A stretch of 64,000 nt of DNA, taken from the NCBI RefSeq assembly GCF_021726475.1, contig NZ_JAKJRU010000001.1, positions 496,001-560,000 on the forward strand. The letters are read 5' to 3'. This DNA comes from Pseudomonas oligotrophica. Lineage in GTDB: Bacteria > Pseudomonadota > Gammaproteobacteria > Pseudomonadales > Pseudomonadaceae. Of the stretch, positions 42,696 through 52,505 are shown in pieces (position 1 is the first letter of the stretch; each line of letters opens with the position of its first letter). The position numbers and the translations under genes are program-made. The notes below the pieces were generated by a model. That model had not been told where the DNA came from and searched no databases. It saw nothing but the letters and a program-made list of their open reading frames with translations.

Positions 42696-43535
42696 TCAGG
42701 CCCGCTCGTGCGGCTCGAGCGGGCTGTAGACCCGCGGCGCGCTGCGCCGGGGCAGGTGGATCAGGTTCAGCTTGTGCCGCTGCGCCCAGCGCGCCGCCAG
42801 CCCGGTCGGCGCGGACAGGCTGACCAGCGTGGCGATGCCGGCGCGCTGGACCTTGTGGATCAGCTCCAGGCTGCAGCGGCTGGTGACGACCGCCAGGCCG
42901 CCGGCGGTGTCCAGGCGCGCGCGGGCCAGGGCGCCGATCAGCTTGTCCAGCGCGTTGTGCCGGCCGATGTCCTCGCGGGCGAGGCGAATCTGCCCGTGGC
43001 CATCCATGAACAGCGCACAATGCACCGCGCCGCAGTCCTGGGCCAGCGGCTGGAACGCGGCGATGCGCTGGCGCAGGCCGTCGAGCCAGTCCGGCGGCGG
43101 CAAGGGCGCCCCCGGCAGCGGCGCCAGCTCGGGCAGCGCCTGGGCCAGCGCCTCGACGCCGCAGAGCCCGCAACTGCCGGTGCCGGGCAGCCCGCGGCGC
43201 TGCTGCTTGAGACGCCAGAAGGCGCGGCTGGAGATCTCCACCTCGGCCTGGCGCGCGTGGCGCGTGCCGGCGAGGCGGATGTCGTAGATCTCGCGGCTGT
43301 GCTGGACGATGCCGGCGCCGAGGCTGAAGCCCACCACGAAGTCCTCGACATCGGCCGGGCTGATCATCATCACCGCCTGGCTGATGCCGTTGTAGGCCAG
43401 CGCCAGCGCGCATTCCTCGGCCAGCTCGACCGGGCGTTCGCCGGGCTCGCCCAGGGCGTGGAAGTGATAGCGGCGGCTGGCCCCCGGCGGGGCGCTCTCG
43501 ACCACCGCCAGCTGCGGGCGGGAAAGCGATCTCAT
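42696..43535 (-). CDS. fdhD: Formate dehydrogenase accessory sulfurtransferase FdhD
   Basis: A 279-residue cytosolic protein that passes sulfur to the molybdenum cofactor of formate dehydrogenase. The two essential cysteines are present, C122 and C125 in SCGLCG, followed by the substrate-pocket residues of the family (LAREDIGRHNALDK, about 195-208). GGAG precedes the ATG at 43535. No formate dehydrogenase genes are within the window, so its client lies elsewhere. Confidence 0.95.
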   Translation of the reverse strand: MRSLSRPQLAVVESAPPGASRRYHFHALGEPGERPVELAEECALALAYNGISQAVMMISPADVEDFVVGFSLGAGIVQHSREIYDIRLAGTRHARQAEVEISSRAFWRLKQQRRGLPGTGSCGLCGVEALAQALPELAPLPGAPLPPPDWLDGLRQRIAAFQPLAQDCGAVHCALFMDGHGQIRLAREDIGRHNALDKLIGALARARLDTAGGLAVVTSRCSLELIHKVQRAGIATLVSLSAPTGLAARWAQRHKLNLIHLPRRSAPRVYSPLEPHERA

Positions 43536-43640
43536 GGCAGCTCCGTCATGACAGGCCAGGCGCGCGTCCGCGTGCCCTGCCTGTTCTGAGCCGGCGCGGC
43601 GGGCAAACGTTCCGCGCCGGCGAGCTGCCGTTCGTCCTGC

Positions 43641-46196
43641 TCAGTTTTCGCCGGCGTGGGCGAGCATGTCGCGCACGTGCTGGGCCAGGGTGTCGACGCT
43701 GAACGGCTTGCTGATCATGTCCATGCCCTGCTCGAGGAACCCCGCGCTGGCGGCCTGCTCGGCATAGCCGGTCATGAACAGCACCGGCAGGTCGCGGCGG
43801 TGCTGGCGGGCGATGTCGGCCAGCTGGCGGCCGTTCATGCCCGGCAGACCGACGTCGGTGACCAGCAGGTCGATGCGCCCGCTCGCCTCGAGGATGCGTA
43901 CCGCGGCCTTCGCCTCGGCGGCTTCCAGGGCGCGATAGCCGAGCATGTCGAGCACGTCGAGCACCAGCAGGCGCACCGCCGGGTCGTCCTCGACCACCAG
44001 CACGGTTTCGTCCGCTTGCGCCTGGGGTGGCCGCGCGGGCAACGGCTCGTCGTGGGTCGGCAGCGACAGTTGCGGATGCACCGGCAGGTACAGGCGCACC
44101 TCGGTGCCGACCCCGGGCTCGCTCTCGATCAGCACGTGGCCGCCGGCCTGGCGGGTGAAGCCGTAGATCATCGACAGCCCGAGGCCGGTTCCCTGGCCGA
44201 TCGGCTTGGTGGTGAAGAAGGGTTCGAAGGCGCTGGCCAGGACCCGCGTGCTCATGCCGCAACCGCTGTCGATGACGCTCAGGGTGACGTAGTGCCCGGC
44301 GGCGAGGTCGCCAACCTCGGCGTCGTGGTGCAGCTCGACGTTGGCGGTGGCGATGCGCAGGCTGCCGCCGTCGGGCATGGCATCGCGGGCGTTGATCACC
44401 AGGTTGAGCAGGGTGCTTTCCAGCTGGTTCTCGTCGCTGATCGCCGGCATCAGGTCGGCAGCCAGCTGCGTGCGGACCTGGATGTGGCTGCCCAGGGTGC
44501 GCACCATCAGGTCGTGCATCGACTCGACCAGGGCGTTGAGCTCGACGCGCTTGAGGTTCAGCGGCTGGCGGCGGGCGAAGGCCAGCAGGCGATGGGTCAG
44601 CGCCGCCGCGCGGTTGGCCGAGGTGAAGGCGGCCTCGATGAAGCGCCCGGTCTCCTGGTGGCGACCGGACTGGTTGTAGCGCTGGATCAGCTCCAGGCCG
44701 CCGATGATGCCGGTGAGCATGTTGTTGAAGTCGTGGGCGATACCGCCGGTCAGCTGGCCCACGGCCTCCATCTTCTGCGCCTGGCGCAGCGCCTCCTGGG
44801 CCTGCTCGCGGCTGGCCATCTCCTTGAGCAGGCGCTCGTAGACCTGCGCCAGCGCCTCGGTGCGCTCCTGAATGCGGCTTTCCAGCGTCTCGTTCAGCTC
44901 GCGCAGCGCCTGCTCGGCCTGGCGCCGCTCGGTGATGTCTTGGGCCATGACGAAGAAGCCGCGCACCGTGCCCTGCTCGTCGCGCCGCGGCAGGTACTGC
45001 ACCTGCGAATGGCGCGGCGAGCCGTCGCGATGCGGTGCATAGGCCTCGAAGGTCACCGGCTCGCCGGCCAGCGCCCGGCGGATGTTGGCCTCGCGCAGTG
45101 CGTAGGCCTTCTCGCCGAGCACCTCGAGCACCGTCTTGCCGTACAGCCGTTGCGGGCTGTGGCCGAACCACTGCTCGTAGTAGCGGTTGTTGAAGCGGAA
45201 GCGCTGCTCGTGGTCGATGTAGCCGATGAGGATCGGCAGCGAATCGGTGATCGCCTTGAGCTCGGCCTCGCGGTTGCGCAGTGCCTGCTCGCTGGCCTGC
45301 TGGCGGGTGATGTCCATCACCGCGCCAGTGAAGCGCAGCAGCCGCTGCCCGTCGCGCTGGCAGTGGCCGCGGGCCTGGGCCCAGCGCGGCGGCTGGTCGG
45401 CGCTCGCCAGCCGGTAGCGGGCGCTGAAGCTGCCGCCGCACTGCAGGCAGCGCTGCATGTTCTGGCGTACGGCTGCGCGGTCGTCGGGGTGGATATGGGC
45501 GAAGAAGTCCTGCACGTGGAAGCCCTGGCCGCGCTCGGCATCCTCGGCGGTCACCCGCGAGAGCAGCTCGAAGGCTTCGTCGGCGGCTTCGCGGCTGGTG
45601 TCCCAGTCCCAGATGCCGATCAGGTCGCTGGCCTCCAGCGCCAGGTGCAGGCGATGCACGCTGTGGCGCTGCAGGCTGGCGTCCTGCTGGTGGTGCTGTG
45701 CGGCCTGCGACAGGCGCTGCTCGGTGCGCAGCTGCTGGGTGGTCTCGCGCAGGCAGAGCAGCAGCCCGGCGCTGTTTCCGTCGGCGTCGCGGATCGGGCT
45801 GAGGGCCAGGTCCAGCCAGGCGTCACGTACTTCGCCGTCGCGTTCCAGGCGCAGGCACTGGTTGTGCAGCAGGCTCGCCTGGCCGCCGCGTGCCCGCGTG
45901 CAGGCTGGCGCCAGCAGGCCCCAGCTGGCCTGCCAGGTGACCTCGGCCGGCGCGCCGAGGGCGGCCGGATGGCGTGCGCCGAGCAGGCTGGCGTGGGCGT
46001 CGTTGTACAGCTGCAGGCCGTCCTCGCCCCAGAGGATGCACATCGGCAACGGCGCCTCGAGGATGGTGTCGACCAGCTGGCGCAGCGCCGCAGGCCAGTC
46101 CGCCGAGGCGCCCAGTGCGCCGGCGGACCAGTCGTGGTGGCGGATCCGTTCGCCCATTTCGCTCTCGCTGTACGGCCAGCGCTGCACTGCTGCCAT
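43641..46196 (-). CDS. Hybrid sensor histidine kinase with PAS array
   Basis: An 851-residue soluble hybrid kinase: three PAS-like domains (about 45-155, 195-305, 315-440), a coiled coil, HisKA with phospho-acceptor H488 in AHDFNN, HATPase ([27 protein letters not shown]) and a receiver with D781 in TDVGLPG. No membrane helix is seen. From the histidine domain to the end it is closely alike to the kinase at 4873-8958, but the sensor parts differ in number and in lacking GAF domains. No cognate regulator is adjacent, so the phosphorelay partner is unknown. Confidence 0.9.
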   Translation of the reverse strand: MAAVQRWPYSESEMGERIRHHDWSAGALGASADWPAALRQLVDTILEAPLPMCILWGEDGLQLYNDAHASLLGARHPAALGAPAEVTWQASWGLLAPACTRARGGQASLLHNQCLRLERDGEVRDAWLDLALSPIRDADGNSAGLLLCLRETTQQLRTEQRLSQAAQHHQQDASLQRHSVHRLHLALEASDLIGIWDWDTSREAADEAFELLSRVTAEDAERGQGFHVQDFFAHIHPDDRAAVRQNMQRCLQCGGSFSARYRLASADQPPRWAQARGHCQRDGQRLLRFTGAVMDITRQQASEQALRNREAELKAITDSLPILIGYIDHEQRFRFNNRYYEQWFGHSPQRLYGKTVLEVLGEKAYALREANIRRALAGEPVTFEAYAPHRDGSPRHSQVQYLPRRDEQGTVRGFFVMAQDITERRQAEQALRELNETLESRIQERTEALAQVYERLLKEMASREQAQEALRQAQKMEAVGQLTGGIAHDFNNMLTGIIGGLELIQRYNQSGRHQETGRFIEAAFTSANRAAALTHRLLAFARRQPLNLKRVELNALVESMHDLMVRTLGSHIQVRTQLAADLMPAISDENQLESTLLNLVINARDAMPDGGSLRIATANVELHHDAEVGDLAAGHYVTLSVIDSGCGMSTRVLASAFEPFFTTKPIGQGTGLGLSMIYGFTRQAGGHVLIESEPGVGTEVRLYLPVHPQLSLPTHDEPLPARPPQAQADETVLVVEDDPAVRLLVLDVLDMLGYRALEAAEAKAAVRILEASGRIDLLVTDVGLPGMNGRQLADIARQHRRDLPVLFMTGYAEQAASAGFLEQGMDMISKPFSVDTLAQHVRDMLAHAGEN

Positions 46197-46336
46197 TGGT
46201 TATCCATTCCTTTGCACGGGGCCTGCCGCCCCCGGTTGCGTCGCGCTGCGACGTCGGGCGTCAGGACCGGGTTCGCTTGGCGTGACCGTCCGGTCATCTG
46301 ACGCAGTGTAATGGCTCCAGCCCGGAGCCGCTGCGC

Positions 46337-47023
46337 TCAGGCGTCGGTGCCGGCGGCCTCGAGGGCGCGCACCAGGTCGCGATAGTCGTCCACCGCGGCG
46401 AATTCCTCGGTGTCCTTGGCGCCGCGCCGGCTGTCCGGCTCGCGCACGGCGAGCAGCCGGGCGATGCCGAAGCGGCGCGCGCTGCGCAGGATCGGCAGGC
46501 TGTCGTCGATGAACAGCGCGCGGGCCGGGTCGAAGTCGATGTCCTGCCTGAGCGCGTGCCAGAACTGCGCCTCTTCCTTGGGGAAGCCGTAGTCGTGGGA
46601 GCTGATCAGACGGTCGAACCAGGGGGCGAGTTCGACGCGCTCGAGCTTGAGCGACAACGAGTCGCGATGCGCGTTGGTGATTAGCACCACGCGCTTGCCG
46701 GCGCGCTGCAGCGCGGCGAGGAATTCGTCGGCCGCCGGGCGCAAGGCGATCAGGTGGGCGATCTCGCGCTTCATCTCGCGGATCGGCAGATCGAGCTCGC
46801 GCGTCCAGTAGTCCAGGCAGTACCAGGTCAGGCGACCCTGGTGCTCGTTGAACAGCGGGCCGAGTTCCAGCTCGGCCATCGCCTGGCTGATGCCGTGGCG
46901 CTCGGCATAGCGGGCCGGAAGAAACTCGAGCCAAAAATGGTTATCGAAATGTAGGTCCAGCAGGGTGCCGTCCATGTCCAGCAGGACGGTATCGATTTCG
47001 GACCAGGGCAGCATGGCGGTCAT
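46337..47023 (-). CDS. yrfG: GMP/IMP nucleotidase YrfG (HAD family)
   Basis: A 228-residue HAD phosphatase with DMDGT at 16-20 (nucleophile D16, acid D18), T in ITNAHRDS, K in GFPKEE and the acidic pair in FIDDSLPIL. The length and the start LPWSEIDTVLLDMDG match YrfG, which removes phosphate from purine monophosphates. It is divergent from nudE, and the trio yrfG, nudE, cysQ all clear nucleotide by-products, so a shared housekeeping role fits. Confidence 0.9.
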   Translation of the reverse strand: MTAMLPWSEIDTVLLDMDGTLLDLHFDNHFWLEFLPARYAERHGISQAMAELELGPLFNEHQGRLTWYCLDYWTRELDLPIREMKREIAHLIALRPAADEFLAALQRAGKRVVLITNAHRDSLSLKLERVELAPWFDRLISSHDYGFPKEEAQFWHALRQDIDFDPARALFIDDSLPILRSARRFGIARLLAVREPDSRRGAKDTEEFAAVDDYRDLVRALEAAGTDA

Positions 47024-47099
47024 GGCAGGCTCGCAACAGGTGACGGATCGGCGGTGCGCTCGCTGGCAAAGCCCTCGCAGTCGCCGCGAAAAGCCGGGT

Positions 47100-47105
47100 T
47101 ATGAT
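47100..47105 (+). promoter_or_regulatory. Possible -10 element of nudE
   Basis: TATGAT lies 28 bases before the nudE ATG in the 109-base divergent gap with yrfG. No matching -35 was found. Confidence 0.3.
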
Positions 47106-47132
47106 AGCCCCTCGCGTTTGCAGGAGTCCCCC

Positions 47133-47699
47133 ATGCGCCAGAAACCCACCGTCCTTGCCCGTGAGATCGTCGCCACGAGCCGCCTGTTCCGCGTCGAGGA
47201 ACTGCAGCTGCGCTTTTCCAACGGCGTGGAGCGCACCTACGAACGCCTGGTCGGCCGCGGCGCGGGCTACGGCGCGGTGATGATCGTCGCCCTGGCCGAT
47301 GCGCGCAGCGTGCTGCTGGTGGAGGAATACTGCGGCGGAACCGACAGCTACGAGCTGTCGCTGCCCAAGGGCCTGATCGAACCCGGCGAGGACGTGCTCG
47401 AGGCGGCCAACCGCGAGCTGAAGGAAGAGGCCGGCTTCGGCGCGCGCCGCCTGGAGCTGCTCGCCGAGCTGTCGCTGTCGCCCGGCTACATGAGCCAGAA
47501 GATCCAGGTGGTACTGGCGCGCGACCTCTATCCCGAGCAGCTGCCGGGCGACGAGCCCGAGCCGATGCGCGTCGAACGCTTCGACCTGGCCGAGCTGTCG
47601 AGCCTGGTCCAGCACCCGCAGTTCAGCGAGGGCCGCGCGCTGGCAGCGCTCTACCTGGCGCGCGACCTGCTGACCCAGCGCGGGGAGTTCAGCGCATGA
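47133..47699 (+). CDS. nudE: ADP compounds hydrolase NudE
   Basis: A 188-residue Nudix hydrolase. The Nudix box runs from GLIEPGED to RELKEEAGF (about 86-108), with the conserved G, E and REx2EE residues in place. NudE cleaves ADP-ribose, NADH and Ap3A-like compounds. AGGAG precedes the ATG at 47133. Its stop overlaps the cysQ start by 4 bases (ATGA), giving a coupled nudE-cysQ pair. Confidence 0.93.
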   Translation: MRQKPTVLAREIVATSRLFRVEELQLRFSNGVERTYERLVGRGAGYGAVMIVALADARSVLLVEEYCGGTDSYELSLPKGLIEPGEDVLEAANRELKEEAGFGARRLELLAELSLSPGYMSQKIQVVLARDLYPEQLPGDEPEPMRVERFDLAELSSLVQHPQFSEGRALAALYLARDLLTQRGEFSA

Positions 47700-48514
47700 G
47701 CCATCCCTACCTGCCGGCGGTGATCGAGCTGGTGCGCCAGGCCGGCGCGGCGATCCTGCCGTACTGGCGCCGCGAGCTGGCGGTCACCGCCAAGGCCGAC
47801 GACTCGCCGGTGACCGCGGCCGACCTGGCGGCGCACGATGTGCTGGTCCAGGGGCTGCGTGCGCTCGATGGCGGCATTCCGGTGCTGTCCGAGGAAGACT
47901 GCCAGCTGCCGCTGGCCGAGCGCGCCGCCTGGCAGCGCTGGTGGCTGGTCGATCCGCTGGATGGCACCAAGGAATTCATCGCCGGCAGCGAGGAATTCAC
48001 CGTCAACGTGGCGCTGATCGAGCAGGGCGTGGTGCGCTTCGGCGTGGTCGGCATCCCGGCCAACGGGCGCTGCTACTACGGTGGCGCCGAGTTCGGTGCC
48101 TGGCGCAGCGAGGCCGATGGCGACAGCCAGCCGCTGCATGTGCGCCAGGCTGCCGCCGAGCGCTTCACCCTGGTCGCCAGCCGCCGGCACAGCAGCCCGG
48201 CGCAGGAGCACCTGGTCGCCAGCCTGCGCGAGCGCTTCGGCGAGGTGGAGCTGGCCAATGTCGGCAGCTCGCTGAAGTTCTGCCTGCTGGCCGAGGGCAA
48301 GGCCGACTGTTACCCGCGGCTGGCGCCCACCTCGCAGTGGGACACCGCCGCCGCCCAGGGCGTGCTCGAAGGCGCCGGCGGCGAGGTCATCCAGGTCAGT
48401 GGCGCGCCGCTCGGCTATGCGGCGCGCGAGGACTACCTGAACCCCTGGTTCCTCGCCCTGCCCAGGGGCGTCGACTGGCGCGCGCGCCTGCTGGAGCTGG
48501 CGCGGCACGCCTGA
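47696..48514 (+). CDS. cysQ: 3'(2'),5'-bisphosphate nucleotidase CysQ
   Basis: A 272-residue inositol-monophosphatase-fold enzyme that dephosphorylates 3'-phosphoadenosine 5'-phosphate, keeping sulfate assimilation going. Metal ligands are visible: E66-E67 in LSEEDC and the DPLDGT motif at 86-91, then WDTAAAQ further on. Overlaps nudE by 4 bases and ends 6 bases from the convergent permease gene, the point where the gene order changes block relative to PAO1. Confidence 0.94.
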   Translation: MSHPYLPAVIELVRQAGAAILPYWRRELAVTAKADDSPVTAADLAAHDVLVQGLRALDGGIPVLSEEDCQLPLAERAAWQRWWLVDPLDGTKEFIAGSEEFTVNVALIEQGVVRFGVVGIPANGRCYYGGAEFGAWRSEADGDSQPLHVRQAAAERFTLVASRRHSSPAQEHLVASLRERFGEVELANVGSSLKFCLLAEGKADCYPRLAPTSQWDTAAAQGVLEGAGGEVIQVSGAPLGYAAREDYLNPWFLALPRGVDWRARLLELARHA

Positions 48515-48520
48515 TCCGGC

Positions 48521-49903
48521 TCAGTCGCGAGGCGCGGCCGGCTGCGCCTCGGGCAGGAACCAGTTCATCAGCAGGGCGCAGATGCCGCCGGTGGCGACCC
48601 CCGACTCCAGCACGTTGCGCAGCGCCGCTGGCAGGTGCGCGAGGAATTCCGGCACCTGGGAAAAGCCCAGGCCCAGGGCCAGCGACACGGCGATGATCAG
48701 CAGCGCGCGGCGGTCGAGCTGCACCCCGGCGAGGATGTTGATGCCGGCGGCGGCCACCGCGCCGAACATCACCAGCGCGGCACCGCCGAGCACCGGCTCG
48801 GGCACCGCCTGCAGCACGCCGGCGACCACCGGGAACAGGCCGAGGATCACCAGCATCGCGGCGATCCACAGGCCCACGTGGCGGCTGGCGATGCCGGTCA
48901 GCTGGATGATGCCGTTATTCTGCGCGAACACCGAACTGGGAAAGGTGTTGAACAGCCCGGCCAGCAGCGAGTTGGCGCCATTGACCAGCACGCCGCCCTT
49001 GATCCGCTGCATCCACAGCGGGCCCTCGACCGGCTGGCGCGACAGCTTGCTGGTGGCGGTGATGTCGCCGATCGCCTCCAGCGAGGTCACCAGGTAGATC
49101 ACCACCATCGGGATGAACAGGCTCCAGGAGAAGCCCAGGCCGAAGTGCAGCGGCATCGGCACCTGGAACAGCGCGGCCTCGCGCATGCCGGTGAAGTCCA
49201 GCCGGCCCAGCCAGGCGGCCAGCACGTAGCCGATGGCCAGCGCGATGATGATCGCGCAGCTGCGCAGCCACACCACCGGCAGCCGGTTGAGCACGACGAT
49301 GGCACCGAGCACCACGCCCGAGAGCAGCAGGTTCTCGCGGTTGGCGAAGCTGCCGTCGCCCATCGCGGCGAAGCCGCCGCCCATGCTGATCAGCCCGACC
49401 TTGATCAGGGTGAGGCCGATCATCAGCACCACGATGCCGGTCACCAGCGGGTTGATCAGCCGCTTGACGAACGGCAGCACGCGCGACACGCCCATCTCGA
49501 CGAAGGAGCCGGCGATCACCACGCCGAAGATCGCCGCCATCACCGCCTCGACCGGCATGCCGTCCTTGACCATCAGTACGCCGCCGGCGATCAGCGGGCC
49601 GACGAAGTTGAAGCTGGTGCCCTGGACGATCAGCAGACCGGCGCCCAGCGGGCCGAAGCGCTTGCACTGCAGGAAGGTGGCGATGCCGGAGATCACCAGC
49701 GACATCGAGACGATGATGTTGGTGTCGCGCGGCGATACGCCGATGGCCTGGCAGATCAGCAGGCCGGGGGTGACGATCGGCACGATGATCGCCAGCAGGT
49801 GCTGCAGCGCGGCGAGGAAGGCGACCCAGGGGCGTGGCCGGGCGTCGAGGCCGAGGACCAGGTCGTTGGCGGGGGAGTCGGCAGGGGTGTCGGCGGTGCT
49901 CAT
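48521..49903 (-). CDS. NCS2 family nucleobase:cation symporter (xanthine/uracil permease type)
   Basis: A 460-residue membrane protein with about 12 to 14 helices. The family signatures are QHLLAIIVPIVTPGLL near the N-terminus and the substrate-motif region TSLEAIGDITATSKLS (about 268-283) with NGANSLLAGLFNTFPSSVFAQN after it (in parts NGANSLLAGLF and NTFPSSVFAQN). These are typical of xanthine or uric acid carriers rather than uracil. It takes up a purine base with a cation. It lies downstream of the ilvD terminator and ends 6 bases from cysQ. Confidence 0.9.
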   Translation of the reverse strand: MSTADTPADSPANDLVLGLDARPRPWVAFLAALQHLLAIIVPIVTPGLLICQAIGVSPRDTNIIVSMSLVISGIATFLQCKRFGPLGAGLLIVQGTSFNFVGPLIAGGVLMVKDGMPVEAVMAAIFGVVIAGSFVEMGVSRVLPFVKRLINPLVTGIVVLMIGLTLIKVGLISMGGGFAAMGDGSFANRENLLLSGVVLGAIVVLNRLPVVWLRSCAIIIALAIGYVLAAWLGRLDFTGMREAALFQVPMPLHFGLGFSWSLFIPMVVIYLVTSLEAIGDITATSKLSRQPVEGPLWMQRIKGGVLVNGANSLLAGLFNTFPSSVFAQNNGIIQLTGIASRHVGLWIAAMLVILGLFPVVAGVLQAVPEPVLGGAALVMFGAVAAAGINILAGVQLDRRALLIIAVSLALGLGFSQVPEFLAHLPAALRNVLESGVATGGICALLMNWFLPEAQPAAPRD

Positions 49904-49987
49904 GGGGCTGTCCCGGGAAAAAGCCGCGATTCTAGCCGCGCTGCCCGGTCGCTGACAGCGCCTGCTCGTCGCCGGTCGGCAGCGCCC

Positions 49988-50017
49988 AAGAAAAAGCCCG
50001 GCGCAGGGCCGGGCTTT
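49988..50017 (-). terminator. Rho-independent terminator of ilvD
   Basis: AAAGCCCGGC / GCCGGGCTTT, 10 perfect pairs with a 5-base loop, then TTTTTCTT on the minus strand, 21 bases after the ilvD stop. Confidence 0.92.
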
Positions 50018-50038
50018 GGGGGCGAGCGCGGGACGGGC

Positions 50039-51877
50039 TCAGCCGTCCAGCAGCGCCTTGTTGCGCACCGCACCCTTGTCGGCGCTGGTGGCCAGCAGGG
50101 CGTAGGCCTTGAGCGCGGTGGTGACCTTGCGCGCGCGCGGTTGCGCCGGCTTCCAGCCCTTGTGGTCCTGGTGCAGGCGGCGGGCCTTGAGCTGCTCGTC
50201 GTCGACCAGCAGGTTGATGCTGCGGTTGGGGATGTCGATGAGGATCCGGTCGCCGTCCTCGACCAGGCCGATGGCGCCGCCGGCCGCGGCTTCCGGCGAG
50301 ACGTGGCCGATCGACAGGCCCGAGGTGCCGCCGGAGAAGCGGCCGTCGGTGAGCAGCGCGCACTGCTTGCCCAGGCCCTTGGACTTCAGGTACGAGGTCG
50401 GGTAGAGCATTTCCTGCATGCCCGGGCCGCCCTTCGGGCCTTCGTAGCGGATCACCACGATGTCGCCCGGCTGGATCTCGTCGGCGAGGATGCCCTTCAC
50501 CGCGGCGTCCTGGCTCTCGAAGATGCGCGCGCGGCCTTCGAACACGTGGATGGATTCGTCCACGCCGGCGGTCTTCACCACGCAGCCGTCCTCAGCGATG
50601 TTGCCGTAGAGCACGGCCAGGCCGCCTTCGGCCGAGTAGGCATGCTCGACGTCGCGGATGCAGCCTTCGGCGCGGTCGAGGTCCAGGCTCGGCCAGCGGG
50701 TCGCCTGGCTGAACGCGGTCTGCGTCGGGATGCCTGCCGGGCCCGCCTTGAAGAAGGTGTGCACGGCTTCGTCCGTGGTCTGGGTGATGTCCCAGGCGGC
50801 GATGCCGGCGGCCAGGGTGCTGCTGTGCACGGTGGGCACGTCGGTGTGCAGCAGGCCGCCACGGGCCAGCTCGCCGAGAATGGAGAAGATGCCGCCGGCG
50901 CGGTGCACGTCTTCCATGTGGTACTTCTGGATGTTCGGCGCGACCTTGCACAGCTGCGGCACGCGGCGCGACAGCCGGTCGATGTGGCGCAGGTTGAAGT
51001 CGACCTCGGCCTCCTGGGCGGCGGCCAGGAGGTGCAGGATGGTGTTGGTCGAGCCGCCCATGGCGATGTCCAGGGTCATGGCGTTCTCGAACGCCTTGAA
51101 GCTGGCGATGTTGCGCGGCAGCGCGGATTCGTCGCCCTCGCCGTAGTAGCGCTGGCACAGCTCGACGATCAGGCGGCCGGCCTTGAGGAACAGCTGCTCG
51201 CGGTCGGCGTGGGTGGCCAGGGTGGTGCCGTTGCCCGGCAGCGACAGGCCGAGGGCTTCGGTCAGGCAGTTCATCGAGTTGGCGGTGAACATGCCCGAGC
51301 AGCTGCCGCAGGTCGGGCAGGCGCTGCGCTCGTACTCGGCGACGGTCTCGTCGGAGCAGCTGTCGTCGGCGGCGGCGACCATGGCGTCGACCAGGTCGAG
51401 GCCGTGGGCGGCCAGCTTGGTCTTGCCGGCCTCCATCGGCCCGCCGGAGACGAACACCACCGGGATGTTCAGGCGCAGCGCGGCCATCAGCATGCCGGGG
51501 GTGATCTTGTCGCAGTTGGAAATGCACACCAGGGCGTCGGCGCAGTGGGCGTTGACCATGTACTCGACGGAGTCGGCGATGATCTCGCGGGACGGCAGCG
51601 AATAGAGCATGCCGTCGTGACCCATGGCGATGCCGTCGTCGACGGCGATGGTGTTGAATTCCTTGGCCACGCCGCCGGCCTTCTCGATCTCGCGGGCGAC
51701 CAGCTGGCCCATGTCCTTCAGGTGCACATGGCCGGGCACGAACTGGGTGAAGGAGTTGGCGACGGCGATGATCGGCTTCCTGAAGTCCTCGTCCTTCATC
51801 CCGGTGGCGCGCCACAGGGCACGGGCGCCGGCCATGTTGCGGCCGTGGGTGGAGGTTTTCGAGCGGTAATCGGGCAT
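50039..51877 (-). CDS. ilvD: Dihydroxy-acid dehydratase
   Basis: A 612-residue iron-sulfur enzyme of valine, leucine and isoleucine synthesis. The cluster cysteines are visible in [10 protein letters not shown] (about 120-129) and [16 protein letters not shown] (about 192-207), and the start [19 protein letters not shown] is the family start. It makes 2-oxo acids from dihydroxy acids. Single gene with its own terminator; 302 bases separate it from the divergent gene at 52180. No attenuator-like leader peptide was noticed. Confidence 0.97.
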   Translation of the reverse strand: MPDYRSKTSTHGRNMAGARALWRATGMKDEDFRKPIIAVANSFTQFVPGHVHLKDMGQLVAREIEKAGGVAKEFNTIAVDDGIAMGHDGMLYSLPSREIIADSVEYMVNAHCADALVCISNCDKITPGMLMAALRLNIPVVFVSGGPMEAGKTKLAAHGLDLVDAMVAAADDSCSDETVAEYERSACPTCGSCSGMFTANSMNCLTEALGLSLPGNGTTLATHADREQLFLKAGRLIVELCQRYYGEGDESALPRNIASFKAFENAMTLDIAMGGSTNTILHLLAAAQEAEVDFNLRHIDRLSRRVPQLCKVAPNIQKYHMEDVHRAGGIFSILGELARGGLLHTDVPTVHSSTLAAGIAAWDITQTTDEAVHTFFKAGPAGIPTQTAFSQATRWPSLDLDRAEGCIRDVEHAYSAEGGLAVLYGNIAEDGCVVKTAGVDESIHVFEGRARIFESQDAAVKGILADEIQPGDIVVIRYEGPKGGPGMQEMLYPTSYLKSKGLGKQCALLTDGRFSGGTSGLSIGHVSPEAAAGGAIGLVEDGDRILIDIPNRSINLLVDDEQLKARRLHQDHKGWKPAQPRARKVTTALKAYALLATSADKGAVRNKALLDG

Positions 51878-52179
51878 GAGGGTGTCCTGCGGCTATCAGA
51901 TGACGGATGTGGGTAGCGTGAGCGCCTCGCGGGCTCCATGCAATCGGCGGTAGCCGTGCGTCTGTCGATGGCCGGCAGGCGGGATCACCGCGCGTGCGGC
52001 CGGCTCACAAGCACGCCGGAGGGTTACTGGCGAAGAGGCCCGATTCTACGCCCGGCCCCGCGCCAGCGCCAAGCTGACGCACCCCCGCGGGCGGCGAATG
52101 GGCTTGCGTCGGGCCCGTCGATAGCTGTTAGATATCACATTGCCATTATGGCGATGAGCCACGGACGGGAGCGCCAGGG
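51878..52179. other. Divergent intergenic region between ilvD and a hypothetical gene
   Basis: 302 bases with no gene. A TTGCGT at 52104-52109 and TAGATA at 52129-52134 (19-base spacer) could be a weak promoter for the gene at 52180. The short palindrome GCCAT-T-ATGGC (52142-52152) lies in what would be its leader. No leader peptide, T-box or other ilv attenuator was recognised. Confidence 0.45.
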
Positions 52180-52497
52180 ATGATGGAATTTCACGACGAG
52201 CGGCGCAGCCTGCATGCGCTGCGCGAGCATATCGACTGCCTGCTGGCGCGTGGCGCGGTGATCCGCCGGCGCGAGCCGCTGACGCTGGAGCTCAACGGGC
52301 GGCAGATGACCGTCGAGCACGGCATGCTGATCGGCGAGAAGGGCGCGCTGGACCTGATCCGCCTGCTGGCCTCGATGAAATGGGACAACGCCGAGCGCAA
52401 CCGGGTGATTGGCATCTGCCTGCAGCAGCTGGACCAGGCGATCGAGGAAGTGGAGCTGCCGCTGCCCGGCCGCCGCGACGACGACCGGGGCCGCTGA
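52180..52497 (+). CDS. Conserved hypothetical protein
   Basis: A 105-residue acidic-basic, soluble protein with no signal or membrane segment. Visible segments are two helices with an EHGMLIGEKGALDLIRLL turn (about 46-63) and a C-terminal helix (VIGICLQQLDQAIEEV). No domain is recognised. A conserved hypothetical stands near ilvD in other Pseudomonas as I recall, so it is a real but uncharacterised gene. The start may be either of the two adjacent ATG codons (52180 or 52183). It ends 8 bases from the convergent rlmI. Confidence 0.7.
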   Translation: MMEFHDERRSLHALREHIDCLLARGAVIRRREPLTLELNGRQMTVEHGMLIGEKGALDLIRLLASMKWDNAERNRVIGICLQQLDQAIEEVELPLPGRRDDDRGR

Positions 52498-52505
52498 GCC
52501 CGCCG

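Noticed and set aside
48635-51916. Long open frame on the plus strand opposite the permease and ilvD genes
   Set aside because: Its product is low-complexity, rich in Gln, His, Asp and Arg, typical of antisense frames, and both opposite genes are certain.
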